Assembly (NCBI GenBank): GCA_965153355.1 | Contig: OZ231126.1 | Span: 79,484,001 to 79,548,000, forward strand | DNA length: 64,000 nt | From: Flaccisagitta enflata | Lineage: Eukaryota > Chaetognatha > Sagittoidea > Aphragmophora | Direction of reading: 5' to 3' | Shown here: piece by piece, positions 9,755-20,640 of the stretch | Numbering within the stretch: the stretch's first letter is position 1 | Layout of the letters: each line of letters starts with the position of its first letter | The notes under the pieces: model-generated | Seen by the model: only the letters and a program-made list of their open reading frames with translations | Database searches by the model: none | Told to the model about the DNA's origin: nothing | Translations under genes and position numbers: made by a program

Positions 9755-10080
9755 TGATATCTGGAAGAGGCAACACAAGAGAGAAGTTATCTCTGTCGGT
9801 GGACAGAGTCTAGTCTGAGACTTGACAGATGAAAAAACGTGGACGAAAAGCAAAGGAGCCACGGCGGCGGTCATGTAAAACAAAAAACATCCCCCCCCTT
9901 CTTTTTCCCATATGCATCCCCATTTCTCTGTCAGTAGACAGAGGCGGAGATTTAATAGACAAAAATGCCAGACAGTAACCACAGGCGGTGAGACCTCACG
10001 CATCCCCGTATCTCTGTCGGTAGACAGAGGTGGAGATTTAACAGGCAAAAACAACGCAAAGAAAGCAGCCACAGTGGCGG
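9755..10080. repeat. Three imperfect tandem units containing CTCTGTCGGTGGACAGAG
   Basis: The palindromic core CTCTGTC-ggt-GACAGAG recurs near 9797, 9930 and 10011. Each copy is followed by a related stretch (GGAGATTTAA and CAGGCAAAAA). Spacing is about 130 and 80 bp. Confidence 0.7.
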
Positions 10081-10690
10081 TCATGTCAACCCCCAACAGC
10101 CAGGCGCCAAAAAGCCCAAACACAAGGGGGCAGAACAGCCCCCAAAGCCACAAAACCAGCAGGGCCACCCGGTAACACAGTCCAAGACACTCAGGGGCCC
10201 CGCGCATTGTAGGGGCCCCGCCATAATAAAAAAAACCAGGAGGGGCCAAAAGCACGCCAGGACACCAGAAGGCAACAAAGCCCCCATTCCAAGCACACGG
10301 CCACACTAGCAAGGGGCCCCGCACAAGCAAAGGCCCCCCACAGACAAGCAAGGGCAGGCACAGGGACGGACCGAGGCAAGAGAGAAAAAGAGAGAGCAAA
10401 GCCACCGAAGGTCCAAAGGCGGCCCTCATATCACAAGCACAAAAAACCGGCGGCCAAACGGCCACAATCAGGAAGGGCAGAAAGCCAAAAAAGAGGCAGA
10501 GCCAAACGGCACACAAGAGAGCCAAGGAGCCTAAAACGAGGACCCAATGGCAACACAAAAAAAAAAACAAAAGCACCCAAGAGGGCAGGGCAAACAGAGC
10601 CAAAAGGCAAAAAACGCGAAAACCCCCAGAAGAGGGCCAAAAGGCCCCAGGGAGAGCCCAAAGGGCCTCAAAACAACACAAAAGACCAAT
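10081..10690. repeat. GC-rich low-complexity block (AAAGGCCC/GGCAAAA words)
   Basis: About 600 bp composed of short words such as GCCAAAAGGC, AAGGGGCCCC and AGAGGGCC. Minus-strand frames stay open for up to 357 codons, but they encode only Leu/Phe/Cys/Trp-rich nonsense caused by composition. Similar composition recurs at 12240-12520 and 11640-11720, next to the same GGTCAGCGGTACCC motif, so it appears to belong to a repeat family. Confidence 0.6.
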
Positions 10691-10823
10691 AGACGTATAA
10701 TCGTTAGATGGTCAGCAGTACCCGTGCCCTGCTTAAGTACTATCTAGCTCAAAAGTATAGAGGCAAGATAAGTATTAAATGATTTATTCAATAAATAATA
10801 CACAATACAATTCCGGAATACGT

Positions 10824-11210
10824 TTAATACTTAGTGTGCCCTCCCTGGGCATCAACAACCGCCTTCATACGCCTCGGCATGCTTTCGTAGAGAGATTTGA
10901 GGTAAGACGGCGTGATCTTCTCCCAGACTTTGAAGCGATTTTTTTCAGCCCTGTAGCCGACGTTGCACGTTCTTTGCTTTGTAGCTGCTTCATTTGTAAC
11001 CAAAGCGATTCAATGGGGTTCAGATCAGGGCTGTTTCCTAGCCAACCACCGAAGAGTTTGACGCCGTGTTGGGTGTGCCATTGCTTTGTCGTAGCGGTGC
11101 AATGCGCAGGCGCGCCATCTTCCATCAACTCGAATTTCCCGCGTCCGCGTTTTTTTGCCCTTTGCGATTTGGAGTGGCAATCTTGTTTGAGCTGTCATTT
11201 CTAAACGCTT
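10824..11210 (-). pseudogene. Tc1-like transposase, C-terminal remnant
   Basis: Encodes the last third of a Tc1/mariner DDE transposase. MEDGAPAHCTATTKQW carries the second catalytic Asp, and LGNSPDLNPIESLW carries the third acidic residue (the Glu of NPIE). The frame then shifts by one at a homopolymer (T7 on the plus strand, 10939-10945). It continues as KVWEKITPSYLKSLYES and ends with MPRRMKAVVDAQGGHTKY and a TAA at 10824-10826, the classic Tc1 C-terminus. The N-terminal DNA-binding part and first Asp are absent. It is dead, unless the frameshift is a sequencing error in the homopolymer. Confidence 0.85.
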
Positions 11211-11342
11211 TGACTTAGATGAAGCCGGTTTGAGCCATTCGATCAGAAATTCGCTCTAGTTTCTGAATCTCACCAATTTTCCTATCAATTTTTTATTCTA
11301 AGTAGAGATATTGTCCAAAATTTTCTCCTCCTTCTTCGTACC

Positions 11343-11725
11343 CCCCCTCCCCCCATCCTCCAGGCCTATATCTCAACCAGGAGGCCCATATCCCAGCCTC
11401 GAGGCCCAAATCCCAGTCTTGACGCCCAAATCCCTAGTGAGTGGAATCTGGGCCTTTGGGTTGGGATTTGGGCCTTGAGGTTGGGATTTGGGCCTCAAGA
11501 CTGGGATTTGGGCCTCGAGGCTGGGATATGGGACTCCTGGTTGAGATATAGGCCTGGAGGATGGGGGGAGGGGGGGTACGAAGAAGGAGGAGAAAATTCC
11601 CCATATGTGTGATAGCATAGTCAATCAACCCCTTTGCCCAAAAAGGAGAGCGAAACACAGCCAAAAGGCACAAAGCAAAGCAAAGACAGCTCAAAGGGCC
11701 ACCCAAAGAAAGGGCAAACGCTAAC
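11343..11725. repeat. Foldback of the GGCCCAAATCCCAG family
   Basis: Left arm 11343-11440 and right arm 11450-11610 are inverted copies built from units of about 20 bp (GAGGCCCAAATCCCAGTCTT on the left arm, its complement on the right). The outer flank has CCATATGTGTGATAGCATAG and CAATCAACCCCTTTGCCC, seen again at 24460-24510 in the opposite orientation. Confidence 0.75.
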
Positions 11726-11744
11726 TAGTCATCCAAGGATCGCA

Positions 11745-12265
11745 CATGGTCAGCGGTACCCGATGCCCTGCTTGGGGTGATCAAGTGAAGTAGTGGAGTG
11801 AGAGCAGGGCAGCGGCCCCAAAGGGCCGATGTCCTGTAGGACACAGGGGGAAATTTCCAGACGTCCTGAGGGGGAATATAGCAGGCTTAGGAGGTAATTG
11901 AGGCGGGTTTGAGGTCTGGGGGAAGATTTATGCCTGAAGATTAGATTTGAGGTCTGGAGGGCTGATTTGGGGCCTGGAATGCTGATTTGAGGTCTGGAGA
12001 GCGGATTTGAGGCCTGGAGAGCTGATCTGATGCCTTGAGAGCTGATTTGTGGCCTGGAGAGCTGATTTGAGGCCCGGAGAGCTGATTTGAGGCCTGGAGG
12101 GCTAATTTGAGGGCTCAGAGGGCCTAAATCAGGCCTGAGAGTTAGGATATGAGGCCTGGATGGCCAACCGGGGGGGGGGACGGACGGAAGGACGGATGGA
12201 CGGACGTCTGGAAATTCCCCCTGTGTCCTACAGGACATCGGCCCTTTGGGGCCGCTGCCCAAAAA
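11745..12265. repeat. Foldback with GGAC tract, GGCCTGGAGAGCTGATTTGA units
   Basis: Ends near 11810-11866 and 12165-12265 are inverted copies containing GGGCAGCGGCCCCAAAGGGC and TGTCCTACAGGACATCGG. The middle is about fifteen degenerate 22-bp units (ggcctggagagctgatttga). A GGAC tract precedes the right arm. The same plan occurs at 61300-61760. Confidence 0.75.
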
Positions 12266-12520
12266 GGCCCAACCGCGACAAAAAAGGCCAAGAAGGGCAG
12301 GGCAAGCAAAACCACAAGGCACAAGGGGCAAAGATGCACAAGGAGGGCCAAAGGGCCCCAAGAAGAGCCCAAAGGGCCCAACACAGCAAAAACGAACCAA
12401 AAAAGGCAGAGCCAAAAAGCCAAAAGGCACAAGGGGCAAAAATGCCCAGGGGGAGGGCAGAGCCAAAAAGCCAAAAGGCACAAGGGGCAAAAATGCCCAG
12501 GGGGAGGGCCAAAGGGCTCA
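12266..12520. repeat. Low-complexity AAAAGGC/GGGC block
   Basis: Short purine-rich words with two tandem 58-bp units near 12400-12510 (GAGCCAAAAAGCCAAAAGGC...). The long open frames on both strands are compositional artefacts. Confidence 0.6.
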
Positions 12521-12621
12521 ATATTACAACAGGGGCAGCCAGAAGGGGAAGACTACCAAAGGCGGTGGGGGGTATTGCGATCAATCAAAAAGATCCCAAT
12601 ACCAATATCCCACCCCCTCTG

Positions 12622-13089
12622 CTAGTCCACACCATATAATGGTGCCCCCCTCCAACCGACCCAGCAAGCCGGCCACCAGGACGCAAGACTCAAATAATGC
12701 CACACTTCCGTTGAGTCTCGCAGTGTACCACTCTTCCACCACTCCTTCTTGAGACTATGGAGAAAGTGGGACCAGATCCGATCCACAGTTTCTCCAAAGC
12801 CTCCTGCTCTCACAGCTCTAAGGGACATCACCGCTGATCGGAGGGTAAAACCCAGTCTGTTACGTAAAACAGTCCCCCTATCCCTTCCCTTCCTGCCCAG
12901 GGCCATTTCTACCACTTCCACCGTTCCCCCTCCTCCCAACGCCTCCATCTCTACACCCAGCTTTCTCCACAACTCCTTAACTATCGCACACTCCGTAACC
13001 ACATGCCACCTCCTCCTGGCCCATTGACCACACAAAGAACAAACCCCATCCCCCTGGCAATATAAGCATAGTCCATGTATGCAGTCCAA
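12622..13089 (-). pseudogene. LINE C-terminal zinc-finger region (zf-RVT-like), fragment
   Basis: A 155-codon frame with CSLCGQW...RRWHVVTECAIVKELWRKL, the C-x2-C...H-x4-C plus downstream Trp pattern found after the reverse transcriptase of many non-LTR elements. No reverse transcriptase motifs lie nearby, so this is a detached tail. The frame starts right after an in-frame stop, so its beginning is unknown. Other cysteine/histidine fingers would fit the pattern less well. Confidence 0.45.
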
Positions 13090-13485
13090 AAATTAAGGTT
13101 AAGTTGTCTCCAAACTTGGGATCTCACTTTGAAAGAACAGTTTGACTCATGTGCCCTCTTCCTTCCTTCCTTCCCATTCTCAGCTCTAACTCAAAACCGC
13201 AATTGCGCGCTTCATGTATAGCTCCGGCCTCCGGGTACCGATAATGGAGGATTCTAACCCACCGAAACAAGGAAAATGGGTGGAAGCTAGTGGAACGGTG
13301 GTTAACTTATGTGAAATCCTATATTAATAGTGTATTTTTAATGTATTTTTAGTATTGTTACTTAGGCACTGATGATTTTGAATCGATTTTTTTTTTTGTA
13401 GAAATGAACCATTTGGGGTTAGCAGTAGTGAAAAATCAAACAATTACACTAGGTTGAAAAAGGTCACGATCTATATTTATTTCCA
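13090..13485. other. No feature recognised
   Basis: Ordinary sequence without a convincing frame. It may be the flank between the two LINE-like fragments. Confidence 0.4.
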
Positions 13486-13490
13486 ATGCG

Positions 13491-13992
13491 TTGTCTGACA
13501 TGTTGTCATCTGCATCGGCATCCTCACTCGGAGCATCGGCTCTGCCTTACGCACCACCGGCGCCGCTGTCACCAACAGCGCCGCCTCTATCGCAGGAAAG
13601 GGGTGCCGCTTCTGGTAGAAACTCTGTTCCCCTCAGCGACCGTCAGTACGCTGATATTACGAAAGAAACAACAAGAAAAAATGCCGCAGGGTCGCGGTAA
13701 CCAATGTCCGCGTTCAGCTGCAAAACGTAGCAGCAAATCTTCCACCATTGTAATTGGGAAAAAAGTAAGCGCGGGTGTCGTATCCTGGAAAGGCGCCGAC
13801 TTGACGGCAACGCGTTACATCTGTCGATGCGCTTATGGGACAACAGTGGAGGATGTACGTGCGACCCTCGAATTTCACAATGTTGATGTGGTCTCCCTTG
13901 AAGCAACCAAAGCAACCAAACATACTCGCTTCTCTTCCTTCAAATTTGTTGTCGAAAAGGAGCAAGGAGACATCGCACCAGGTAATCGATAA
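13491..13992 (+). pseudogene. LINE ORF1-like fragment, frameshifted
   Basis: The first frame starts MSDMLSSASASSLGA (Ser/Ala/Pro-rich) and runs through SDRQYADITKETTRK to a stop at 13700. A second frame, already open, continues with STIVIGKKVSAG, YICRCAYGTTVEDVRATLE and TRFSSFKFVVEKEQGD. The pattern 'V-G-K-K ... TT-x-D-V-x-x-x-L ... R-F-x-S-F-K-F-V-V' is that of the RRM-like ORF1/gag domain of several non-LTR retrotransposon groups. It needs a frameshift near 13690 to be one protein. No zinc knuckles are seen. The assignment is by pattern only. Confidence 0.5.
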
Positions 13993-14019
13993 CATAAAAC
14001 AGTGAGATCCAACCCCGAG

Positions 14020-14260
14020 GTTGCTGGAATTGCACGGGTTTTACTCGGGGTTGCTCGGGGTTGTTCCGGGTTGATGCTATTATTTGTCCTTGTTTCTAAC
14101 AATGCAACCCCGAGCAACCCCAAGCAACCACAAGCAACCCCAAGCTCGGGGTTTGCTCGAGGTTGATGCTATTATTTGTCCTTGTTTTTAACAATGCAAC
14201 CCCGAGCAACCCCAAGCAACCCCAAGCAACCCTGAGCAACCCCCGGGGTTTAATCTCACC
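14020..14260. repeat. GCAACCCCGA tandem/inverted repeat
   Basis: Two direct units of about 92 bp (starting near 14070 and 14161) each contain GATGCTATTATTTGTCCTTG followed by runs of GCAACCCC-A/G-A. Inverted runs of GGGGTTGCTC precede them, so each unit can fold. Confidence 0.75.
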
Positions 14261-14499
14261 CAAGATTGCGGGGTGCGTCGTCTCAAATGGCGATATCTGG
14301 CCTATAGGCGCGCAGTCTATCATTGCAAGTTCTTTAATTATGAGTGCTACTTCCCCGAGGAATTAGCTCACTAATCTAATCTACTGATTTGAAGGGGTAA
14401 TGAATTGAATACCAAAATGTATAAGTAGCAAAGTAAGCAGAGAAAATACAGATACTCAGTTTTGATACCCTAACACACCACGGGGGAAAACATCTGCCG

Positions 14500-15090
14500 G
14501 CTTTATCAAATAATGGGTCTTAAAGGCCATTGGTTTGGTCATCAGAAAGTCTTCTTCTATCTGTTTCTGTAAGAGAAATGCGCTTCAAAATTTGTTTAAA
14601 ATCAACAAAAAGTAGCTCTACAATCATGTTTTTTGCCATGAATATCTTCACATTAAAATCTTTCTGGTTTTGAGTAAAGATTCAAAGTCCTGGTGAAATT
14701 TCCAATTGTTTGATAGGTCGCACTATATAGTTCTACTCAAAAATAAAAGAGTTGAATTTTCTTTCAACATATGACAATAACATTGCTAGAATTACAACCA
14801 GCAGTGTTGTAACAAAAAAATTGAACTTCCTTGTTTCTTAACAAAAGCATACAGTGCGACCTATCAAATGAACAGAAATATTGCAAGGAATACAATTTTT
14901 TCACAAGAGATAGATAAGGGCTACAACTACTCAACTTATCTGGCAAAACATAGAAAATGTTTAACATTTTGTTGATTTAAAAAATAATTTGAAGCCGAAT
15001 TCTTTTCTTATTGCTATGAAGTGATAGAGTAGACCTTCCTGAAGCCCAAATCACTCTTTCATGACCGAGCATTTTTCTTGGCTTATAAAA
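14500..15090. repeat. Old foldback centred near 14785
   Basis: GATAGGTCGCACTATATAG (14715-14735) is inverted at 14850-14866 (ACAGTGCGACCTATC). Further out, CTTCAAAATTTGTTTAAAAT (14583) is inverted at 14970-14994. Still further out, GGTCAT near 14537 pairs with ATGACC near 15061. The arms are diverged. Its centre resembles that of 32734-33336 (ACATATC/GATATGT around a TATAGT core), which may be coincidence. Confidence 0.6.
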
Positions 15091-15392
15091 GCCTCCCCAT
15101 AGCCTGCTAAAACCTGGACAATTGAACCAATAATGCATGAAGTAAAAACATGGCCAAGCATATGAAAAAGCCAAGTATGTCACATCAAAGACCACTGTAT
15201 TGAATGACATTGTCAATAACCGTGAAGATTCACTTTCACTCTTTAAAATTGCGAGTAGCGTGTACTTGATTGAAGATTGTTGTAAATAGGGTGTAGGGAT
15301 GGCAGCCTCGTCCATACCGTCCTTTTGGTTTTCAAAAAATCCCATGTTCTTCCTTGTTTCCATGTTTTCTCCAAAAAATCAAAATTCTCTTT

Positions 15393-15539
15393 AACATGGC
15401 CGGATACACGGCTACCTTAGTCACGTGCGGGTGGGCAGGGGCGGCGAAAAAAAGCAAAAGATGGTCTGACAGACTGACCAACCGACCAACAGACAGATGG
15501 ACAGAGCGGGTTGTAGAGTCGCGTGCACCCGACTTAAAA
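15393..15539 (+). mobile_element. Compact HLE, 147 bp
   Basis: Starts AACATGGCCGGATAC with AGTCACGTGCGGG inside the 5' end. It then has a GACC/GACA tract and ends with GAGCGGGTTGTAGAGTCGCG, completing the hairpin AGTCGCGTGCACCCGACT before TAAA. This is one of the shortest copies. Confidence 0.75.
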
Positions 15540-16009
15540 TGTCTGATGGAAAACTATTCCGCTTTACCCCCCAAGACGCATGAAGTGCAATGCTTCAAAT
15601 GTTACGAAGTGTTTCACTAGTTTAACTACTAAAAACTGTAGTAAAGCAAGACTTCCTTTTATACGCTAACACAATAGTTTCATCAAAAAGCAATACAGTA
15701 CGAGAATCGAAGAATTGACCAACTCCAGGGAAGCGATAACTGCTAAACCGCTTTGAATCAAGCTTAAATTTTTTACCCCATAATGCACCTATAGGTCCCC
15801 TATATTGCATAAGATTTTGGAGCAAATCCAAGAATTTCATCTTTTTTTAACAAAAAAATTTTTTTCAGTTTTTTTGCTGATTTCAACCGCAAAAATTACA
15901 CACAAGAAAAATTCTTTCATATGTAGGTTAGTAAGACACATTTACACAAAATTCATTTTTTTGTTGGAGATTTTCCACCTATTATTTGGGCCACGGCACC
16001 CAAAACTCA

Positions 16010-17613
16010 AACAAGGCCAAGAAATGTCCAATAGATGCGTCCTCTTTAGATGTAAGATATTTTCATACAAATTATTAAGATATAAAGATAATAAGATATA
16101 ATGATTTGAAAATATAAAGATACAGAGATAAAGACAAAAATATGAAGTGATTCCTCCCTCCCCCCTACCCACCCCTCCCCCCACGCCTCTCCACCCCTCC
16201 CCCCGCCTCCCCACCCCTCCCCTCCCCTCCAGCCACGCCTCCCCTCCCCTCTCCCTCACGCCTCCCCACCCCTCCCCCCACGCCTCCCCCGCCTTATCGT
16301 CACAAAGAGACATGAAGAGACTTGGAGAGACATGGAGAGACATGAAGAAACATGAGGAGACATAAGAGACATATAGAGACATGAAGAGACATGAGAGACA
16401 TAAGAGACATAAGAGATGTAAGAGATATAAGAGACGTAAGAGATATATGAGACATAAGAGACAAATAGGAGACATAAGAGACATAAAGGAGACATACAGG
16501 AGACAAAAGAGACAGACAAAGAGACATGAGATATACGAGACATAAGATACCTAAGATACATAAGAGAAATAAGAGACATATACAGGGTCTTCAATCTCAT
16601 TTGACACAAAAAGAACCTATATTGCGCAAAAACTAATTCATTATTCAAAGTGATTTTTTTTCCTCATGAAAGCATGATGTATGACGTTTTTTGTATCAAA
16701 ATTTCATGGGACTAGGTCTTGTAGTTTGGCAGAAATCAAAATTTGAAGTTGTGCAGTGAATTTAACAAGAAATGCTGTTTTCTTGCTACTTTTGAATAAA
16801 AAAATATATAAAACTTAAAGTGCTTTGAACCACAGATGCTTGATTTCAGTTAAGTGAAAGATCGTAACTCCCCAAAGTTAGAAATAGTCAGATTTTATCA
16901 TAAAACTTTAACTTATAGGCAAAAACTTTAAAAATTAAAGCAAAATACTTTAAAAAACTGTAACCAAGATTGTTTTTTTCCAAAAAAGAAGAAAATTGAT
17001 GAATATGATGAGCTTTCAAAGCATTATTTTCTCTTATACAAAAACTAGATGAAATTATCTGCCATTCAAGACCAATCTCACATCTGTAGCTCAAAGCGTT
17101 CAGTAATGAGAGTGGTCTAAAGATAAAAGGTCAAAACCTCAAAGTCAAAGAAACTCGCCCATCTCCTTATAACATCTTTCACTTTAAAATGGGATATCTC
17201 TTGAACTAATGGACCCAGTACCACGAAATTTGGACATAAAAAACGTCATATGTAGTGCTTTTATGAGAAAAAAAATCAAACCAAGAAGTTGATTCATTTT
17301 TGCATAATATAGGTTCTTTTTTTGTGTCAAATGAGATTGAAGCCCCTGTAGGAGACATAAGAGACATTTAGGAGACAAAGAGACATATAGGAGACAAAAG
17401 AGACATATACGAGACAAAAGAGACAAAAGAGACAAAAGCGACTAAAAAGATGAAAGAGATGAAAGAGATATAAGAAATATAAGAGACATGAAGAGAAATG
17501 AAGAGAAAACCTTGAAAATCGTGTTTTGAAATTTTCGCGTTCCGGACACTCGGACAGACAGACAGACCTACCAAGGGACACACCCTATTACAGAGATGCG
17601 AGGACGCATCTAA
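16010..17613 (+). mobile_element. HLE, AGATGCG subfamily, with GAGACATA array
   Basis: The 5' end AACAAGGCCAAG (16010) is followed by the internal motif AGATGCGTCCTC (16033-16044). The 3' end is the hairpin AGATGCGAGGACGCATCT ending at 17611, whose right half GAGGACGCATCT is the exact inverse of the 5' motif. The interior has a C-rich stretch (16155-16290) and two arrays of GAGACATA/GAGACATAAGA units (16300-16580 and 17350-17500) that were one array before a MITE inserted. A GACA tract lies near 17548. Confidence 0.82.
16583..17348. mobile_element. TA-flanked foldback MITE, 766 bp, in the GAGACATA array
   Basis: Terminal inverted repeats begin CAGGGTCTTCAATCTCATTT (left) and CAGGGGCTTCAATCTCATTT (right, reverse complement) and extend over 40 bp. 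TA flanks at 16581-16582 and 17349-17350 fit a Tc1/mariner-type target duplication. The arms include weaker inverted similarity further inward. Inserted in a tandem array that continues on both sides. Confidence 0.88.
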
Positions 17614-18739
17614 AGACACAAAAAGTGGAATATGTCCTCAGGATTTCAAAAAAATCTCCTGATTTTTGGTTGTAGTAGTTTTTGGAGTCACTAATATGTG
17701 TGCAAAACTTCAGCTGTTCAAAAAAAATTTTGACACAGTTATGAAATTTTGAAATATTCACAAAATGCAAATTCTGCCGATTGTTATTTTTTAACATAAT
17801 CAATTACAAATTAAGAGATTCTGGAAAAAAATTTGAACTAGCCCTTTTAGAAAAAAATTTTTTTTCTCAAAAATTGTGAAAATGACTCATTTTTAAAGTT
17901 GAATAAAAACTGTTCCTGTTATCTGATCATCTTCATTTTTGGTGGAATTGTTACCTATTATCTACCCTAACTTCACCTAAAATTTGAGCTCACTGCGACT
18001 AACGGTTGCGGAGATATTGATGTGCAAAGTTACTTTGTCAGAGCAAAATCAGCAAAATTTTCATTTTGGCTTTTTTTGAGCTTGTATAGTATTTCTCTTT
18101 TTCTTTCAGAGACCTCCATTTTAGCTGAAGTTACTCAGGTTTAAGCAAAATTTCACACTTGTCAGTCAAGCCGTTTTAGGGATATGATGGTCCAAAGTTT
18201 TAAAAAACTCTAATTTTGCAACAAAAACTACAAAAAAATTTTTTAAAAAAGTTGTCTTCAGGGTTTTGGATCTGAGCGAATTAGATAATTCCCAATTGTT
18301 TTTCGCTTACTTTTTTCCTGAAGATTTGGTTGAAAAATTGGCAAACTTTGGAATATGAATATATGCCTAAACCTGAGTAACTTCAGCTAAAATGGAGGTC
18401 TCTGAAAGAAAAAATGAAATTTTATGCAAGCTCAAAAATAGCAAAAATGCAAATTTTGCTGATTTTGCTCTGACAAAGTAATTTAAAACATGAATATCTC
18501 CGCAACCGTTAGTTGCAGTGAGCTCAAATTTTAGGTGAAGTTAGGGTAGATAATAGGTAACAACCCCACCAAAAATGAAAATGATCGGATAACAGGAACA
18601 GTTTTTATTCAACTTTAAAAGATGGGTCATTTTCTCAATTTTTAGTCGCGTGCACGCGACTCTACAACCCGCTCTGTCGGTCGGTCGGTCGGTCCGTCGG
18701 TCGGTCGGTCGGTCGGTCGGTAACACTTTGCTTTTTTGT

Positions 18740-19866
18740 GTCATTTTTGGTCATTTTTGGTTGCTTTTAGTCATTTTTGGTCATTTTTGGTTGCTTTTAG
18801 TCATTTTTGGTCATTTTTGGTCATTTTTGGTCATTTTGGTCATTTTGGTCATTTTGGTCATTTTGGTCATTTTTGGTCATTTTTGGTCATTTTTGGTCGT
18901 TTTTGATCATTCATAATCATTTCTAATCATTTCTAATCATTTTTAATCATTTTTGATCATTTTTGGTCATTTTTGGTCACTTTGATCATTTTTGTCATTT
19001 TGCCATTTTGGTCATTTTGGTCATTTTTGGTCATTTTGATCATTTTTGATCATTTTTGATCATTTTGATCATTTTTGATCATTTTGGGTCATTTCTGGTT
19101 ATTTTTGATCATTTTTTTGTCATTTTTGGTCATTTTTGGTCATTTTTGGTCATTTTGGTCATTTTGGTCATTTTGGTCATTTTTGATCAATTTTGGTCAT
19201 ATTTGATCATTTTTGGTCATTTTTGGTCATTTTGGGTCATTTTGGGTTGTTTTGGGTCATTTTGTGTCATTTTTGGACATTTCTGGCTATTTTTGATCAT
19301 TTTTTGTCATTTTTGGTCTTTTTTTATCATTTTTGGGCATTTTGGTCATGTTGGTCATTTTGGTCATTTTTGATCAATTTTGGTCATTTTTGATCATTTT
19401 TGGTCATTTTGGGTCATCTTGGGTCATCTTGGGTCATTTTGTGTCATTTTTTGTCATTTTTGGTCATTTTTGGTCATTTTTGGTCATTTTTGGACTTTTC
19501 AGGTCATTTGAGGTCATTTTAGGTCATTTTAGGTCACTTTGATAATTTTTGTCATATTTGGTCATTTTGGTCATCTTTGGTCATTTTTGGTCATTTTGGG
19601 TCGTTTTGGTCATTTTGGTCATTTTGGTCGTTTTGGTCATTTTGGTCCATTTTGTCATTTTGGTCATTTTGGTCTTTTTGGACATTTTTGTTCGTTTTTG
19701 GTCATTTTGGTCATTTTTGGTCATTTTTGGTCATTTTTGGTTATTTTGGCCAAATTGGTCATTCTTGGTCATTTATGGTCATCTTTGGTCATCTTTGGTC
19801 ATTTTGGTCATTTTGGTCATTTTGGTCATTTTGGTCATTTTTGGTCATTTTTGGTCATTTTGGTTA
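18740..19866. repeat. TCATTTTTGG tandem array (about 1.1 kb)
   Basis: Over 100 units of TCATTTTTGG or TCATTTTGG with scattered variants (TCATTTTTGA, TTGCTTTTAG). The ten- and nine-base units keep all three forward frames open for long stretches, which explains the Phe/Trp/His/Ile-rich frames; I do not regard them as genes. Confidence 0.97.
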
Positions 19867-20640
19867 AAGTCTGCTGGTTAAAGTCTGCTGGTTAAAGTCT
19901 GCTGGTTGAAGTCTGCTGGTTTAAATCTAATGGTTTAAGTCTGCAGGTCTAATGGTTTAAGTCTGCTGGTTTAAGTCTGCTGGTTAAAATGATATTGAAG
20001 ATAAGTATGGTTTAAGTCTGGTTTAAGTCTGGTTTAAGTCTGGATTAAGTCTGGTTTAACTCTGGTTTAAGTCTGGTTTAAGTCTGGTTTAAGACTGGTT
20101 CATGTCTGATTTATGTCTGGTTTAGGTCTGGGTTAGGTCTGGTGTATGTCTGGTTTGTGTCTGGTTTTTGTTTGATTTAGATCTGATTTAGGTCTGATTT
20201 AGGTCTGGTTTTGGTCTGGTTTTGGTCTGGTTTTGGTCTGGTTTAATTCTTGTTTGAGTCTGGTTTGAGTCTGGTTTGAGTCTGGTTTGAGTCTGGTTTG
20301 AGTCTGGTTTGAGTCTGGTTTGATTCTAGTTTGAGCCTGGTTTGAGCCTGGTTTGAGCCTGGTTTCGGTCTGGTTTAAGTCTGGTTTGAATCTGGTTTGA
20401 GTCTGGTTTGAGTCTGGTTTGAGTCTGGTTTGAGTCTGGTTTGAGTCTGGTTTGAGTCTGGTTTGAGTCTGGTTTGAGTCTGGTTTGAGTCTGGTTTGAG
20501 TCTGGCTTAAATCTGGTTTATGTCTGGTTTATGTCTGATTTAGGTCTGGTTTAATTCTGGTTTGAGTCTGGTTTGAGTCTGGTTTGAGTCTGGTTTGAGT
20601 CTGGTTTGGGTCTGGTTTGGGTCTGTTTTGGGTTGCTTTT
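19867..20640. repeat. GTCTGGTTTGA / TAAAGTCTGCTGG tandem array
   Basis: Begins with about six units of GGTTAAAGTCTGCT, then some 50 units of GTCTGGTTT(A/G)A. The homogeneous GTCTGGTTTGA part is strongest at 20400-20510. It adjoins the TCATTTTTGG array inside the same HLE. Confidence 0.95.

Noticed and set aside
9608-10681. 357-codon minus-strand frame rich in Leu, Phe, Cys and Trp, resembling a membrane protein
   Set aside because: Spans several low-complexity and HLE pieces; overlapping frames of the same character exist on the same strand, so it reflects base composition.
12149-12752. Overlapping frames of about 110-170 codons on both strands
   Set aside because: All frames of this GGC/AAAA block are open at once, and similar blocks occur in other foldbacks.
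14977-15363. 128-codon minus-strand frame with FDVTYLAFSYAWPCFYFMHY
   Set aside because: Overlaps the edge of an old palindrome and matches no family I know; kept as unlikely, not impossible.
18650-19895. Repetitive Phe/Trp/His/Ile frames (up to 118 codons), at first sight an odd repeat protein
   Set aside because: Produced by 9- and 10-bp units that avoid stops; no start context, splice sites or constant frame.
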